Of a stretch of 64,000 nt of DNA, positions 47,476-60,480 are shown piece after piece. Both the position numbers and the translations under genes were made by a program. This stretch comes from Podocnemis expansa. Taxonomy: Eukaryota; Chordata; Testudines; Podocnemididae. Every line of letters starts with the position of its first letter. Position 1 is the first letter of the stretch. Below the pieces are notes generated by a model that was given only the letters and a program-made list of their open reading frames with translations, ran no database searches and was not told where the DNA came from. The stretch covers positions 6,344,466 to 6,408,465 of the forward strand of contig ML682067.1 of NCBI GenBank assembly GCA_007922195.1, read 5' to 3'.

Positions 47476-49394
47476 TTTCCTCCATTATTATCAATCTAAG
47501 TTTTGCACAGTTTTGCAAAACTACAGGTTTTGTGCATTTTTGTTTTTTTATGTAGTCTAATTTCCCCAATGGTAGGAAATTATGGGAGGCAATAATTATT
47601 TAATGAGAGCTGAGGTTGAGATTCAGCTAGTTAAAACTATAACCATTAAAACACAACCTGTTAACATCAGCTCAAAACATTCAGAGTAAATATCTTTAAG
47701 TCAAATTGCAATTCTCAAATAGTATTGGTCTTACTTCGCCTATCTGTAAATTCTGATTAGCAAGGGCATATTTTTTCATTAGTTTGTATGAAAAATGAAA
47801 TTGGCATTTACCAACATTTGGTGATAAAAATCTAATCTTTCTAACCCTAATTATGAGCCACTATGTGCGGGGGGAGCAAATCCTACTTTTGACCTTTTTA
47901 TCAGAGGTTATCATAAAGTCATCTATCTTCCTTAGGGGATTTTGACCATACAAATACCTTTCTAACATACATCCTGGAAATTTATTACACTCAGGTCATG
48001 TGGTTTTTTGGCTGCAAAAAAAGGTAACATGACATTTGACATTTCTATCATAAGTCACTACAGGTCATTCTAAGAATTCACCAAAAAAAAAAAAAATCTA
48101 AATGTGAAGTTTCCACTGTGAAGAGATTAAATTCATCTTATGTCCCCAGCTCTATTTAATGGAATTTAGCCAAGAAAATTGGCAGGTGAACATATGTGGC
48201 ACAGGTGCTGATATTGGTAGCCATGTTCACCCAAATTATAAACTGTTAAATAACATTTTAATTGTATGTGCAGAAACTATGTATTGTGGTGATTGGTGCT
48301 GTATAATTCCAGATGAAATTTGCCACTGAATAGTCGAATGCTTAATTGACATATGCAGTTTAGGTGTTCATGCTTGCAAATATAGTTCTATCAATTAGAC
48401 GTATTAGGAAATTGATATTTGGGTAGGTTAGGGCACAGCCTGGCTTCTAAGGTTTTCAAACAAACAGAAAATTCTTTAATTGCTGGTAGTGTAGTCCTGA
48501 CCCATGAGGCTTACATTCTAAATTATGAAATATATTGTCCCAAACCTTCCAGCTGGTCCTTGTGGATAGATGCTTCAGCCCATGCAGAGTCTTACTGACT
48601 CAGAATTTAAGATCAGAAGGAATCTTCATAATCCTTTGATCTGATGTCCTACATAACGCAGGCCACAGAACTCACCCTCCACTCCTGCACTAGGCACCTA
48701 ACCTATTACTGAGTTAGTGAAGTCCTAATACAATGCTTTAAAGACCTCAAAAGACCTTTAAAGACCTCCACCAGTAAGTGACCTGTGACCCAGACTACAG
48801 AGGAAGGCAAAAACACCCATCAGCTAGTTCTGCACTATTGCAGGAGGTCAGCAACCCAAATCAGCCTGCAAAGGTAGGGTTTTGTTAACAGTTTGATGTA
48901 ATTTAACACCACCTCTCTCCCACTGAAAGCATTAAAAATTCCTCAAGATGTAAATATAGCTTTTTAATGAACCATGTGACTTTACTGGCCTATACTTGCG
49001 CAATCTTTGCTGATTTTACATGTTTGTTTTGTTATGTCTATTTAGTTGGCAAGGTCAGTGGAGCAATTTACTGCATCATTTATGTCTTCTAACATATAGG
49101 ACAATATAGGAGCTAAAAAAAAATGTTTACAACAAATACAAATACCTTAATAATTATTAAAATATTTGATTCTTAAAGATTATAAAGCATTACAACTAAC
49201 ATTGCCTTTCATGTAGGTACTAAAAAAAATGCAAAACGAGGCTTTATGAGCTCATTATTAAGTATGATACAATATAAATTAGGAATCCATAAAATGTAAT
49301 TCTAACAAGATTTTTAATATATGATTTTAAGATTTATAATGTATACTGTTAGTAATTTGTGTTACAGTACCATCAAGATACCTCCATCAAGACT
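47476..49394. other. Mostly unassigned; one CR1-like fragment
   Basis: At 48600-48690 AGAATTTAAGATCAGAAGGA and AACGCAGGCCACAGAA mark a minus-strand CR1 3' fragment, probably extending to 48870. Nothing else is recognised. Confidence 0.45.
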
Positions 49395-49660
49395 GAGGCC
49401 CTTTTTTGTGAGCCTTTGTGCATGCACATTGGAAGAAACATGCTCTGCTCCAAAGAGTCCACAAGCTAAATATAAAAGACAGAAAAATGTGGGAGAAAAG
49501 TAGCCTTATTATCCTTGTTTTCCAAATGAGGGATTTAAGGCATGAAGAGATTAAGAAATTTAGCCAGTCACACAGGAAATTGGTGACAGAGCTTGGAAAT
49601 GAATCTCAGTCTCCTGAATTGTACTTCAGCACCTTAACTAAAAGATCATCCTTTTTCTCT
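49395..49660 (+). mobile_element. MIR-like (CORE) SINE
   Basis: TTATCCTTGTTTTCCAAATG, GAGATTAAGAAATTTAGCC, GTCACACAGGAAATTGGTG and CAGTCTCCTGAATTGTACTT follow the order of the MIR core ('TTATCCCCATTTTACAGATGAGG...GGTTAAGTAACTTGCCCAAGGTCACACAG...'). The preceding 80 bases (CCAAAGAGTCCACAAGCTAA) are the segment often found with it in sauropsids. The 130-codon frame here is incidental. Confidence 0.6.
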
Positions 49661-51344
49661 GATGTAGGAAGCAGCATTCAGAAGAGTGGCTATCTATTCC
49701 AACTCAGGAGGAAAAAAAACAGACAGTACAAGGTGCAGCTGACAGTGAATATTTATAAAGAAAAACTTTGGAAAGTATTAAGAGAAAATAATGATATTTG
49801 TATATACTGAACTCTAGGCTAACACCTGTTTGTCATTAGGTAAAACTGAGTTATTCTGTGAGACAATATTGCAGACAAGGGATGATTTCCTAATAATCTG
49901 GGATTGCTAATTTGCTATTGAGATTTTTAAAAGCTCACACTTCACAGAGAAATAGATCCTTTGTTATAAGTAATATTAGTTTGACCTTGGGGATTTATTA
50001 TATATAACTGTGGGACTAACAAATCTGGTGTGTTTACACTTTGAATGCTATTAAAAGTCATTTTGCTAAAAGTAAAGGAAAACTATGTAAGAAAATTGCC
50101 CTTTGTGCTCCTTTGTAAAGATTTCAGAGGGGTGGGGGGGAGAAAGGGGGAGGAAGTTTGTTTCACTGTCTTCATTTGTTACAAAAGGGCAGAGCCTATA
50201 AAAGGTCCAGTGACATTTAGGAAAGTGCACACCAAGGCCCAGATGTGAGCACTTAGATCTGCAGATTCTACTGCTCACTGAAGTCACACAAAAGACTTAC
50301 ATTTTCTTCAAGAGGCTTTGGGTCAGGGTTGTAAGCCAGAACACTTACTTCCACATAAATACACAGCAGTTGTCACATATTTAAGTGTCACAGTGATGTA
50401 AACCATTAAACAATCCTCAAACACACTTGAAATCAGTCTTGTTAAAGTTACATCAGCATTTGCAATCTTCTTGCTTGAATCCTTGCCACAGTTAAAAGTT
50501 TTTCACTGAAACTGGAAGCTACTTTTTGTATATCCTTGACTGTTTTGAACTTGCACTTTGCAAGTATCTCAGTTTCAAACCATTTTCATTAGGAAAGGAC
50601 ACCTGCTATAGCACTCTGTCCCTGGTTTGAGTACACTCCTTTTGAAGGGAGGATGGGTGCTCAGCAGAAGTCATTTTCAGTTAGTTTCTCAGAGCTGAAA
50701 TCTCTGCTTAGCTGCACTTTCTGACACAGGTTTGAAGAACAGGATTTTTAAAGCTAATTTTGAAAAAGGAGCACACACTGAAGAATCAGTGTTTGTGTTA
50801 TTCAGGAGGATTTGGAGGGATGGAAGGTAGTTTTTAATTCTCTTTTTTTTTTTCCCTTTTGCAAAATTTCCACAATTTCCTCATTCCAAGTGCAACAAGC
50901 GTATTACTATATTTTATAGGGCACAGGCCCCACAAAGCAACAGAAAAAGCAACTGCAGCAATGGAAGATGACTAAACCTATATAGGAGATGATGGTTTTG
51001 TATCATTATTTCTATCAATCAGTGTGTGACCTGTCACACAGTGACAACTATTTTAACCTCATCAAGTATTATTTTGATCACATCTACTCTTGCTGTGCTG
51101 CTACACAGGAACTCCTCAAGATAGTAAATTGTATGGCAATTGGGGATTTGAAGTACTAGGGTAGAAGAAAAGTAGACCTTCTGCCTAGATTATCACTTCT
51201 GAGGCTCTGAACAAGAGGATTTGGCACTTTCTGTTCTTTCTTCTGCCACTCTGACTACCAACACCATTCATTTAAAATACATATTAGTGATACAGCTCTG
51301 TATATATGGCTTATGTGTACATGTATAAATAAGCTATATAGAGA
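49661..51344. other. Unassigned AT-rich DNA
   Basis: No exon or repeat recognised. There is a G-rich patch near 50130-50155. Confidence 0.4.
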
Positions 51345-51465
51345 GAATCATAAAAATGTAGTGCCAGGAGGGACCTCATGAGGTGATGTAGTATGCCTCT
51401 CTGAACTGAGGCAACATTAAGTAAACCAGTCCTACCATAGCACCTGGTGATAACAATTAGCATTC
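51345..51465 (-). mobile_element. CR1 3' end fragment
   Basis: AGAATCATAAAAATGTAGTG, AGGAGGGACCTCATGAGGTG and CTGAGGCAACATTAAGTAAA match the reversed CR1 3' terminus. Only about 120 bases remain. Confidence 0.7.
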
Positions 51466-51788
51466 TGACTATATAAAGTTTCAGAACCAGAGGGAACAAT
51501 AAATTGTTGGTGGGATCAAGAAGACCTTCATTAATAGGCAGTATAATTTTACTCTCTTTGTGAGACCAGGGCCTCATCCAAAGCCCATTGAACTCAGTTT
51601 GGGTCTTTCCACTGACTTCAATGAGGCTTGAATTACCTTCTTGGGCCTTCATATTGTAAAGCTAGAAAACCAGAAGTACATAATCTGTTGGGCAGTGTAA
51701 CAGCAGTCCCAAAATGTGAAAATAAAAGAGATTCACTTACAAACTCTTTCTGCTGAGGGGGATACAATTCTGGTTTGCAAAGAAGTGA

Positions 51789-51821
51789 TTTTTTTTTTTT
51801 GTTTCTTTCTTTCTTTCTTTC
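51789..51821. repeat. Poly(T) and (TTTC)n tract
   Basis: A 12-T run followed by five TTTC units. Confidence 0.9.
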
Positions 51822-52231
51822 TGCTACTTACATCAGTAAAGAGGTTGTGATTTTTCTGTGACTAAGAGAAAACAGAAGACAATGAAACTGATCAGATTTA
51901 AAGTAAATGACACATCTGCCTGTTAGTGGCTTATTTGATAGCGTGCACTGTTGTATAAACATGTGCACCAGAAAGGACCATAGAGCTTTTAGTTGTTTTA
52001 GCTAAAGTCAGTTAAGCCCTGAAAAAAGCAAACTTTTTTCCTATTGAATGTAAAGAAAAAACAGTGCAAATCCTCAATAATGGCAGTAAGCCTGAAAAAG
52101 GTTTTTTCTTACCCCCTGAAGTAGGAATTCCAAAGAGCTAAAAAAGATATGACAGGTCTGATAGGACACTGAAAAACAAAAACCAAAAACCATGTACTGC
52201 ATCCCACTAATTCACAAAAGCTGTTGGCATT

Positions 52232-52340
52232 TCTATTTGGCACATTAGTTATACATGTGCCTACTTTTAAGCATTGCCTTTAATGGGACTACTCATGTTA
52301 ATTCAAGTTAGACGTGCTTAAATATCTTGCTGAATTGGGG
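52232..52340 (+). repeat. Degenerate interspersed repeat
   Basis: TTTAATGGGACTACTCATGT, GACGTGCTTAAATATCTTGC and GAATTGGGGCCC match a repeat common in sauropsid DNA (TGGGACTACTCA...CTTAAGTGCTTTGCTGAATC). I recognise the sequence type but not its class. Confidence 0.5.
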
Positions 52341-52830
52341 CCCCTGCAGAGTGGAGGGTGATAAACTTCCTCACCACCTTGGATATCCCTCACCCAAGGG
52401 GCTCTGCTATAGTGAGGAGGCTCCATGGCACCCAGAGTGAAGAGTTAAAGGGCAGCAGCTGGCTGCACTTAGGGAGCTAACCAGGAGCCCCAGGCTGCCC
52501 AGTGAGGGATAAAGTCAGCTCCAGGGGCTTCAGATGGGAGAGGTGTGGCTTAAGCAGTTGGATTGAATGGCCAGTCTGTCTGCTGTACCCTGGTGAAAGA
52601 GAAGAGCCATGAGCCTCTGGGACCCCCAGGCAAGCCTAGTGGACCTGTGGGCTAGAACTGGATTAGCTTAAGGACTTCTGTGAAGAAGGGTTTGTGTGAA
52701 GCACTGTAAATAAAGGTGTATGGGTAATTAAGACATAGACTCTAGGCTTGCCTGTTTCAAAGGGGGAGGAAAATCCAACCCCCAAAGGCAGGGGTGTGGT
52801 ACTCCAACTACAAGACCTGTATATGGTAAT
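52341..52830 (+). mobile_element. Probable solo LTR
   Basis: A GC-richer block with a poly(A) signal (TGTAAATAAAGGTG) near 52705 and purine-rich runs upstream. There are no coding remains and no confirmed ends. Moderate only. Confidence 0.35.
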
Positions 52831-53599
52831 GTGTTCTTTCAAATAAGAAAGGTAGATGAATTTTTGACACTGTACCTCAAGGTGCCATCTAAGAACTCCC
52901 ATATTCACCACTGTGATATAAGTATAGCATATTTTGGACAAAGTGTAGAGGATTTATGTTTAATATTAACTGAGTATTTGGTCAATGGATTCATGAGAAA
53001 TCATACCTGTTATTGAGGATGTGGCACTACAGTGTAAAAACTTGGCTAGGAAGCACCAGTATAAAACTAACAAAGGAAAGTTGAGTGGAAACTGTACAGT
53101 TAAGTGGTAACAAATCTACTGTAATGGCTCTACTAGAAAGCCACTACACTTACTGTGGTAAACAGATGAGGTTTAGGACAGGCTAATTAAACACTGTATA
53201 TTAAGTATAATCTAATTATGTAACCTGCATATTAAGTATAGTAAAACCATGTAGGGATTTAGGTGCAATGTAACCTGTTGTATTATGCATGCACTGGTTG
53301 CATTATGCATATTGTATTCAGTGTATTAGAAAGATAAATATATCTTGTGAATCCTGGAGTCTGGGTTTACTTGCACATGTTCAAGAGGGTTATGGCTACT
53401 TCCTGGTAGGCTGGATGTGTAAGGGGAACAAGTATTGTGATTAAAGGCACCATATACTCCTTCCACTCCTGGGTGGACCTGATCCTTCTTTTAACACAAA
53501 GTATTCCTTCTCAGGCATCATTTTAAAAGACCTGATTTACTGAACATGAATATTCTGTTAGACTATGCACTATCATTATATGTGGTGATATATGAAGTA
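52831..53599. other. Unassigned AT-rich DNA
   Basis: ATTAAGTATA-like words recur around 53195-53245. No gene is seen. Confidence 0.35.
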
Positions 53600-54018
53600 T
53601 TGTTTTACTGAAATGTGCTGTAAAGCTGGGAGGGGCCAACAACTTAATGTTCAGTGGCAATAGAGGACTAGCCAGATATGTGCTGATAGCCTGTTTAAGA
53701 GAGAACCCAATCTCTCAACAGCAATCCCAAAGGTTTCTTAGGGAGAGCACATAGGTAATGGAGATTGCCTAACTCCCACATCACTGCAAAGATCCTTCTA
53801 GCAGCTATGGGAAGGCATAAAAGGAGAAAATGACACCATCACGTGGCCTCTCTCCTCACCCTATCTGAACGCCAGAAGAATACAGGGAAGGCAAAGATTT
53901 GAACTGGGAAAAGGCTGTCCCAGGCTGGAAGGTAGTACCAGCCACTGTATTGAGGAACTGTAACCTGCTTGTACCACCTGTCAGTTGAGACATTCTTTGA
54001 TTTGACTTTTGCTTAGAC

Positions 54019-55236
54019 CAGGGGTGGCCAAACTTGGAACTCAAGAGCCGCACAAGTTGATCATTAAACCTTCGAGAGCCGCACTGAGGCATATGGCCAC
54101 ATATTTATACATACTCTAGAATTAGTAAGTTTAAAATTCATTGCACACTTTAATTTTATCATAAAAAGAGAACAAATATTGATCCTACTAATGTCAGATT
54201 CTAATAATTACTTAAGATTACCATGAAACTTAGGCCTATACAGTAAAACCTTAGCTACTGCTCAATGTAGAAGACTGCAGGCTAGTGGCGAGTTATTTAA
54301 AATCCTGACCATGCCATGCTTCTCCCCACTATCCCAACCCCCTCCTGAACTCCTAGGCTGGGGCTGCTTTCCTAAATTGATTTGCTGATGTTCTTCCGGG
54401 AGCCATGGTTTTTCATTTAAGAGCCACATGTGGCTCCTGAGCTGCAGTGTGGCCACGCCCAGTGGCGTCACTAGTGTTGGGCACCCGGGGCACGTGCCCC
54501 GGGTCCTAACACTGGTGCCCCGGTTCTCTGGCCCAATTGGGCCGCGGATCCGGGGCCCGATCCCTGGTGGTCCGCGGCCACGGCCACAGAGGCCGCGTCT
54601 CCGGCCAGGGATCCGGGCCTATCTGGCTGTCCGGCAGGCCCCACCCCCTGGCCCGGGACAGGGCCAGGGGGAGGCCGCTCTGCCGCCACCAGCTAGCCCG
54701 CGGTGCGGTGCGGTGCGGCGCGGCTCAGCCTAGCCTGGCCCGGCGTGGGAGGAAGCGGGCGCTGGAGACTGGGCCCCCGGCCGCAGCCCTGGATCCCGGG
54801 ACGGGGACGGGGCTGCCGCAGCCAGGCCCCGGATCCCCAGCGGGGGACGGGGCCACTGCAACCGCGGGCTGCTGGCCAGGTTCCGGATCCCTGGCCGGGG
54901 ACGGGGTTGCCGCAGCCGTCGGCGGCCAGGCCGGGGATCCAGGACCCAGCCAGCAGCCCGCGGGTGCAGTGGCCCCATCCCTGGCTGGGGATCCAGGGCT
55001 GCGGCCGTGGGCCCGGCCTCCAGCGGCCGCTTCGGGCCATGCCAGGCCAGGCTAGGCTGCGCCGTGCCGCACCGCAGCGCAGGCTAGCTGGCGTCGGTGG
55101 TGCGGCTTCCCCCTGGCCCTATCCCAGGCCAGGGGGTGTGGCCTTTTGCCTGAGGGCGGGGCCTGCCCTCCAGGGGCGGGGCTGGGCCCATGCCCCGGGT
55201 CTTTCCCCACCCCAGCGACACCCCTGGCCATGCCTG
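54019..55236. mobile_element. hAT-type MITE, outer of a nested pair
   Basis: Left end CAGGGGTGGCCAAACTTGG. The right end, after removing the inner insertion, is GCAGTGTGGCCACGCCTG, the mutated inverted repeat. The 8-bp flanks GCTTAGAC (54011-54018) and GCTTACAC (55237-55244) match at 7 of 8. The interior has AGAGCCGCAC and AGAGCCACATGTGGCTCC, typical of this family. Confidence 0.8.
54460..55226. mobile_element. hAT-type MITE with GC-rich core, inner
   Basis: Ends CAGTGGCGTCACTAG and, inverted, CAGGGGTGTCGCTGGGG. The 8-bp flanks GCCACGCC (54452-54459) and GCCATGCC (55227-55234) match at 7 of 8. The core is very GC- and CpG-rich, with repeated GGGACGGGG, GGATCCCTGGC and GCGGTGCGGTGCGG units. 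It is the same family as 44985-45457. The frames on both strands are compositional. Confidence 0.85.
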
Positions 55237-55828
55237 GCTTACACTAAAAGTTTAGGACTTGTAGTGTGTTCAGGTTTTGTTTCCTTAAAGTAACTATCTC
55301 TGGCCTTTATTCCTATTGCTTATAACCACTTAAAATATATCTTTCTGTATTTAATAAAAATATTATATTTTAACTAAAACAGTGTGTTTTGGTTCAAGTG
55401 CAGGGGAATTCACAGCTCTATGTACAAAGGCTAGTTGTGTCCATTCTACACTGAGGGAATGGCAAGCTATTTCATGAACTTACACTGTCCAATGGGGCCT
55501 TGGACAGTAGAAGATGCTATAGGCCTAGGAGGTAATGCTAGAGCTGAGGGGAACTGGTTGGAACCTCTCTTCTGATGGTTCATGAATAGCTGGGAATTCA
55601 TCCATGTAACTCAGTTGCATATGTACCTGCCCATGGATGTCTGTGCAAGTGCAGTGCCTATCAAAAGTTCGTACCTTGAAATTAGTATATCACAGGTTCA
55701 AAAGCTGTGTTTGTACCTTGACATTACTACCACAGGTTCAGAAGACCACATTGGTGCATTTGAAGCACTCAGTGTTCCCACAGCCAAGGTTGCACCCTGG
55801 GGAACCATCACAGAGAAACATCTTACTG

Positions 55829-56853
55829 GGATGTCTACATTATGGGCTTAAATCAACTTAAAGCCCCTTAAGCCAACTTAAGCAAAGCCTAGTCTACATT
55901 TAGAAATTAAGTCAATTTAAGCAATTGCCTGAGTTGACTTAACTCCTGTCCTGTAAGTCGACTTAAGCATTTAACTTGACTTTACAGGGCAGGACCCATC
56001 CCCTTCCCTATCTTGGGATGTGATTGGGCTCTGGGCCCCGATCTGGCCCCTGGGTGGGGTGATCTTGCTCCTGCTGTATGGTGAGGAGCTGGGGGCTATA
56101 TCTGACTCCCAGCCCCTCTCCGCAGGTGGTGTGTGCTAGCAGCCAGTTCTTGTTGCCTGTGGAGAGTCTGGGAGCCTGATTTGACTCCCAGCCCACCTCC
56201 ATGAATGGTGAGGGCTGGCAGCTGACTCCTGCCATGGCGACTTGCAAAATTGCAAGCAGACAGGGTGGGAGTCAGCTGCCAGCCCCCACTGCCTGCAGCA
56301 AAGGGTTGGGAGCCCGATCAAGCTCTCAGCCTCTCTCCACAAGCAGCAGGAACTTGCTCCCAGCCCCTTGCCACAGGCTGCAGGCCTAGGAGCCAGCTGG
56401 GAGCCTGATCTAGCTCCCAGCTGCTTGTGCAGCAGCACAAGCAGCCTGGAGCCAGATTGGGCTCGGAGGCAGCTGCTAGCCCCCACAACCTGTGCCAAAA
56501 GGCTGGGGGCCAGATTGGGCTCCCAGCCCCTCTCTGTGGGTGGCAGAGAGTGGCTCCCTTTTGGGCTCCTGGCCCCTTGCCGCAAGTGGTAGGAGCCAGC
56601 TTCCAGCCCCTGCTGCAAGGGGCTAGGAGCCAGATCCAACTTCTAGCTGTTTGCCGGTGGTGGCTGGGACCAGATTGGATCAGGCTCCGGGACCCCAATT
56701 GCGACCAGGGTGGGGTAGTGGGTGGGGCAGCCCTGAGTATGTCTGCGCTGTGTCTGGTGCAGACGTACCCTGAAGCTGACTTAATAAGGTCGACTTAAAG
56801 TCAACCTGTTAAGTCAACTTCCAGGCTCTGCCCCCACCCCAGTGTAGATATAT
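55829..56853 (+). mobile_element. GC-cored MITE, near full length
   Basis: Left end GGGATGTCTACATTATGGG and right end, inverted, GGATATATCTACACTGGGG. AT-rich arms with AAGTCGACTTAA palindromes surround a core (about 56030-56740) of degenerate repeats containing AGCCCCTTGCC, GGAGCCAGCT and GGGAGCCTGATC. It is the same family and orientation as 27797-28588. Confidence 0.75.
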
Positions 56854-58315
56854 CCATATAGACTATGTATGAGACTGCTCAAGGTGGAACAGTTCAGTTC
56901 TAGATAAGTATTAGCAAGTTCACCACCTGTTCTTTCTTTGTTTAAACTTATCAAAATTTTTGCGTCACAACTCAGCTTCCAATAAATAGTAAATTAACTT
57001 GCATTGGTCCTTAGCACCCATATGCCTACACTTCTGGAGATAGTGTTATTCTGAAAGGCCTTTTCAGATTTTAATGTAACTTAGTAGTCAAAACATATTT
57101 TTTTCTGAACATACAAGACTTCTTGACTTATTAAAATAAGAAGATTGTTCTGACATTATTTAATTGCTGTTTCCTTAAACCTATCTTTATTAACACCCAT
57201 TCCTACTTGGCTAAAATGTAACTTAAAAGATGGCATTATTAAAGCTAAATGCAATAATGATTAGAAACAATTAGCCCAATATTTATTTAAAGAAAGCATA
57301 AAAGTCATCCAATTAACATCATAAACATGCTAACCATTCACTTGCAGGTGTTTACCTCTCACTTCAGACTTTGGTTTCAGAAGATGTAATGCTGTCCTGC
57401 ATATATTTACCATTTTGTTGAAGAAGGAATATAGCATAAAATGAAATAATTGGTATTAAACATCTTTTTGTGCATCTCACAACACTTAAAAAAATACTAG
57501 TGTGTATCATTACCACACTGACCAGCATTACATACTGTTAAGACAAATACTGTACACAATTTTCTATAGGTGTTTGAAAATAGCTTATATTTTAATATAA
57601 TAATGCTGGTGTTTACGTTCTGCAAGGTGATGATCAGGTAGCCTGTGGAATTTCAGCTGGGATTAATGTAGTATTTCCGTTAGTTATGTTTTGAACAAAA
57701 AATGTTTTCAGCTATTTGTTTAGCTTTTGCACACCTTTCACTCCATTGGCTTTAGTGGGAGTCTGGGTGCATGAAGAATACAGAATCAAGTCTTTTGTCT
57801 GCAAAATGCAAATTAAATACACACACAAATAAAATGTAACAAACAAAAGAAATCTATTTGTGCACTGTAATCCTGTTCTCCCACATGATTTCACCCTGCA
57901 TGCTGAAGAATGATTCTAGCTTTTCCTAGTAGAAAGAAGAACATTGTTCAGATTTTTAAATCAGGAATTGATTCAATGATCCATATGAAGTTGTGTAACA
58001 TTCTTACAATGCTAAGGAATTATTTTAATGGCTGATTTAGATGTATCTAATAACCATTTTCTGTAATAAATATTTGGACACAATTGAATTTTCTTTGTGT
58101 AATCACTGATGATTGACCCTGATACTGAATGAACATTATTGCAAAATATTGCCAGTTTGTAGGTTGAGAGCAACTATTTGACCTTGTACCAGCATTTAGG
58201 AGGCAGAAATAATTATAACGTCATAACATCCTGGGACCTTATTGCTATAACTATGTTTAGTTGTGCTTGGGAACTTTCTGCTTGTAGCATCTCAGAATTC
58301 TGTTTGCATTTTGTT
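56854..58315. other. Unassigned AT-rich DNA
   Basis: No gene or repeat recognised. Confidence 0.4.
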
Positions 58316-58526
58316 AGGGCTACCATACATCTGGTTTTTCTTAGACATTGTCCTTTTCAGATACTAGCCAGTAAGCTGAGCTCCTGTTGCTGTTCAGAGC
58401 CCATGCTGTACTGTTCGTATTCAGGCAGCTGCTTGGCCAAGCTCTGCTCCTCAGTAGGACCTGGCTCAGGCATTGCTTGGACCTGGAAAGTAGGACATGT
58501 CCAAAAAACCAGACATATAGTAACCC
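58316..58526. mobile_element. Inverted-repeat MITE, AGGGTTACCATA type
   Basis: Left end AGGGCTACCATACATCTGG and right end, inverted, AGGGTTACTATATGTCTGG, continuing into GTTTTT(T)GGACATGT-type sequence. About 210 bases. The ends are clearly paired. The superfamily is not determinable because I see no certain target duplication. Confidence 0.75.
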
Positions 58527-59990
58527 TAATTTTGTCTGTGATATCTCACAGTTCGGCTTGCTGTATGGAAACATTTTGCAGCTGTTTATATTACACAAAC
58601 AACTGCCAGGCCCATATTTTAGAACATGTACTGTGAATGTTTTTTGTCACTTTATGTCAGTGGAATAAGCCATATTGACAGCCAATTCCACCTTAGCATT
58701 TTGAGAATCCTGTTGAGTTTTATTCCACTCTTTTTTTGGGGGGGGGGGAGTGAAAGTATATATCATGTAATTATAATGTAGTTTTAATTGGAAATTGCAT
58801 TTTTCATTTTGAGTTTGTTTCTCTTTGAAGTAAAAGTTAGTTAGCATGACTGAGGAATGAATAGCATATGTGATGATGATGGCAAAGCAAAGGGCAGCAA
58901 CTGTATCCCCCAATACACAAATAGAGTGAAGCTAGACTGCTGCAACAACTTTTATGATCCACTCAGCCAAAAAAAAAAAAAAAAAAAAAAAAAGGATCAG
59001 TATAAATCCAGGACTACATGAGTCTACTCTAGGGACCGGAAAAAGACAAAGCATAAAACAGGAACTAGGAGAGAGAGCACCAGGAAATATTTGGTATGTG
59101 TAAACTGCAGTTAGACACCCATGGCTGTCTCAAGAAGACTCACTGTGCTCTGGCTAAGGGGTCTTTAATTGTGGTTTAGACACTGGGGCTTAAGCAACAT
59201 CTCAAACTCTAGGACCCTTCCATCTCACAGGCTGCTAGAGCTTACACTGCAGGCCTAGCTTAAATGTCTAAATTGCAATTAAACAGGCCCTTAGCCTGAA
59301 TCCCTTCAGTCTGAGTCAGCTGTTATGGGCCAGCCATGGGTGTGCACTGCAGAGTGAACATTGCCTTCATGGCTGAGGAGTTTTGAGGGCAGAAGTTCAT
59401 TTTGTCAGCTCTGAGGACAGCAGAGGTTTCTCCCCGCAGTACTCTATCCCCATTCCACAAGTTGGGAGTGGATGGAACAAATTCCTTTCTTCTCTTTGTA
59501 CCTCTTCTTTCTAGGAGATTTTCTTCCTTGTAGGATAAAGGACCAATTCACTCATTTCTCACAGAAACTGCAGTTGTGCTTTGTGCTTGTGTTGGCTACT
59601 TGCATGCTTCAGTGTCCAGCACCAAGATGATGATCATAGTCTAGATTTGTGTATTTCAATATGTGGGGTGAGATTCTCAGCTGGTGTTAATAACAATAAT
59701 GCCAATGAAGTTGGTGAAACCCTAGTGATTAACTGAGAAGCTGGCTCATGGAATTTTAAAACAAGGAGAGTGATGCATTTTAAGAGCTTCACTGGACACT
59801 TGACTCCTCAGACTACCCAATAACATTTAAAAAAACATGGCCTGTTGTATTTAACTACTGTCCAAAAATATAACAGAATATTTGGTTAGAAAGTACTGGA
59901 AACATGGCCACTGGTGAACTGCCTGTTAGCGGAGACTAATGCATGCCCCACCTTCAGCCTAGGCTACACATTTCTTGCCACCACCCAGAG
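58527..59990. other. Unassigned DNA with poly(A)
   Basis: A 25-A run lies at 58969-58993 and a G run near 58738-58748. The A run might be the tail of a retroposed copy, but the sequence to its left is not recognisable. Confidence 0.4.
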
Positions 59991-60480
59991 ATGCCCCATG
60001 CAGTCCCAACAAGGTGCCCCAACCATCCCAAGTCCCAACCAAGCAGGTCCAGTTCTGGATGTCCCTAGCCACCCACATCCCAGCCAGCAATCCCAGCATC
60101 AACTGGGCAGTCCGACCATGCATAGAACTAGCCACCTCAGAGCACAGCTGCTTGTGGCCCTCACTGCCCTGGAACACCAGTTACCCATGGTCCTGGCTAC
60201 CCCAAAGTACTAGATATGTGATTCTGGCCATCTTGGAGTACCAGTCACACTGGGCCCTGGTCATGTTTGCTGGCAGCCTCAACAATCTTGGAGCACCTAG
60301 TGGGTGGCCCCTGCCAGATGGAGTCTGTGCCAGGTGCCCTCAGAACTGAAAAGGTTCCAGCTGCCCTGAATCCCTGCTGGGCAGCTTAATAGCTCTAAGG
60401 CCTAGTCAGCAGCCCCAGCTGTGCCAGAGTGCTGTCCAGGTGCTGGGTGACCCAAGGGCTGACTTGCCCCTCTACATGCC
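59991..60480. repeat. Degenerate GC-richer tandem-like block
   Basis: Related words GAGCACAG, GAACACCAG, AAGTACTAG, GAGTACCAG and GAGCACCTAG recur at about 60140, 60172, 60206, 60236 and 60291, mostly spaced 30-34 bases. It resembles the GC-rich cores of the MITEs, but no terminal repeats were found. Confidence 0.4.

Larger units (their letters stand above)
53600..55650 (+). mobile_element. Probable LTR-like unit, host to nested hATs
   Basis: The sequences 53600-54018 and 55245-55650 look continuous once the hATs are removed. The right part has a poly(A)-type TATTTAATAAAAATATT near 55350, followed by AAACAGTGTGTTTTGG. Ends are uncertain. Confidence 0.35.

Noticed and set aside
54428..55293. 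CpG-island-like segment that could be read as a promoter
   Set aside because: Terminal repeats and 8-bp duplications show it is a transposon core. No gene starts beside it.
58969..58993. 25-A run considered as the tail of a processed pseudogene
   Set aside because: No gene-like sequence or target duplication identified upstream.
59914..60349. Overlapping frames suggesting a proline-rich protein
   Set aside because: Repetitive GC-richer block, open in more than one frame, without a domain.
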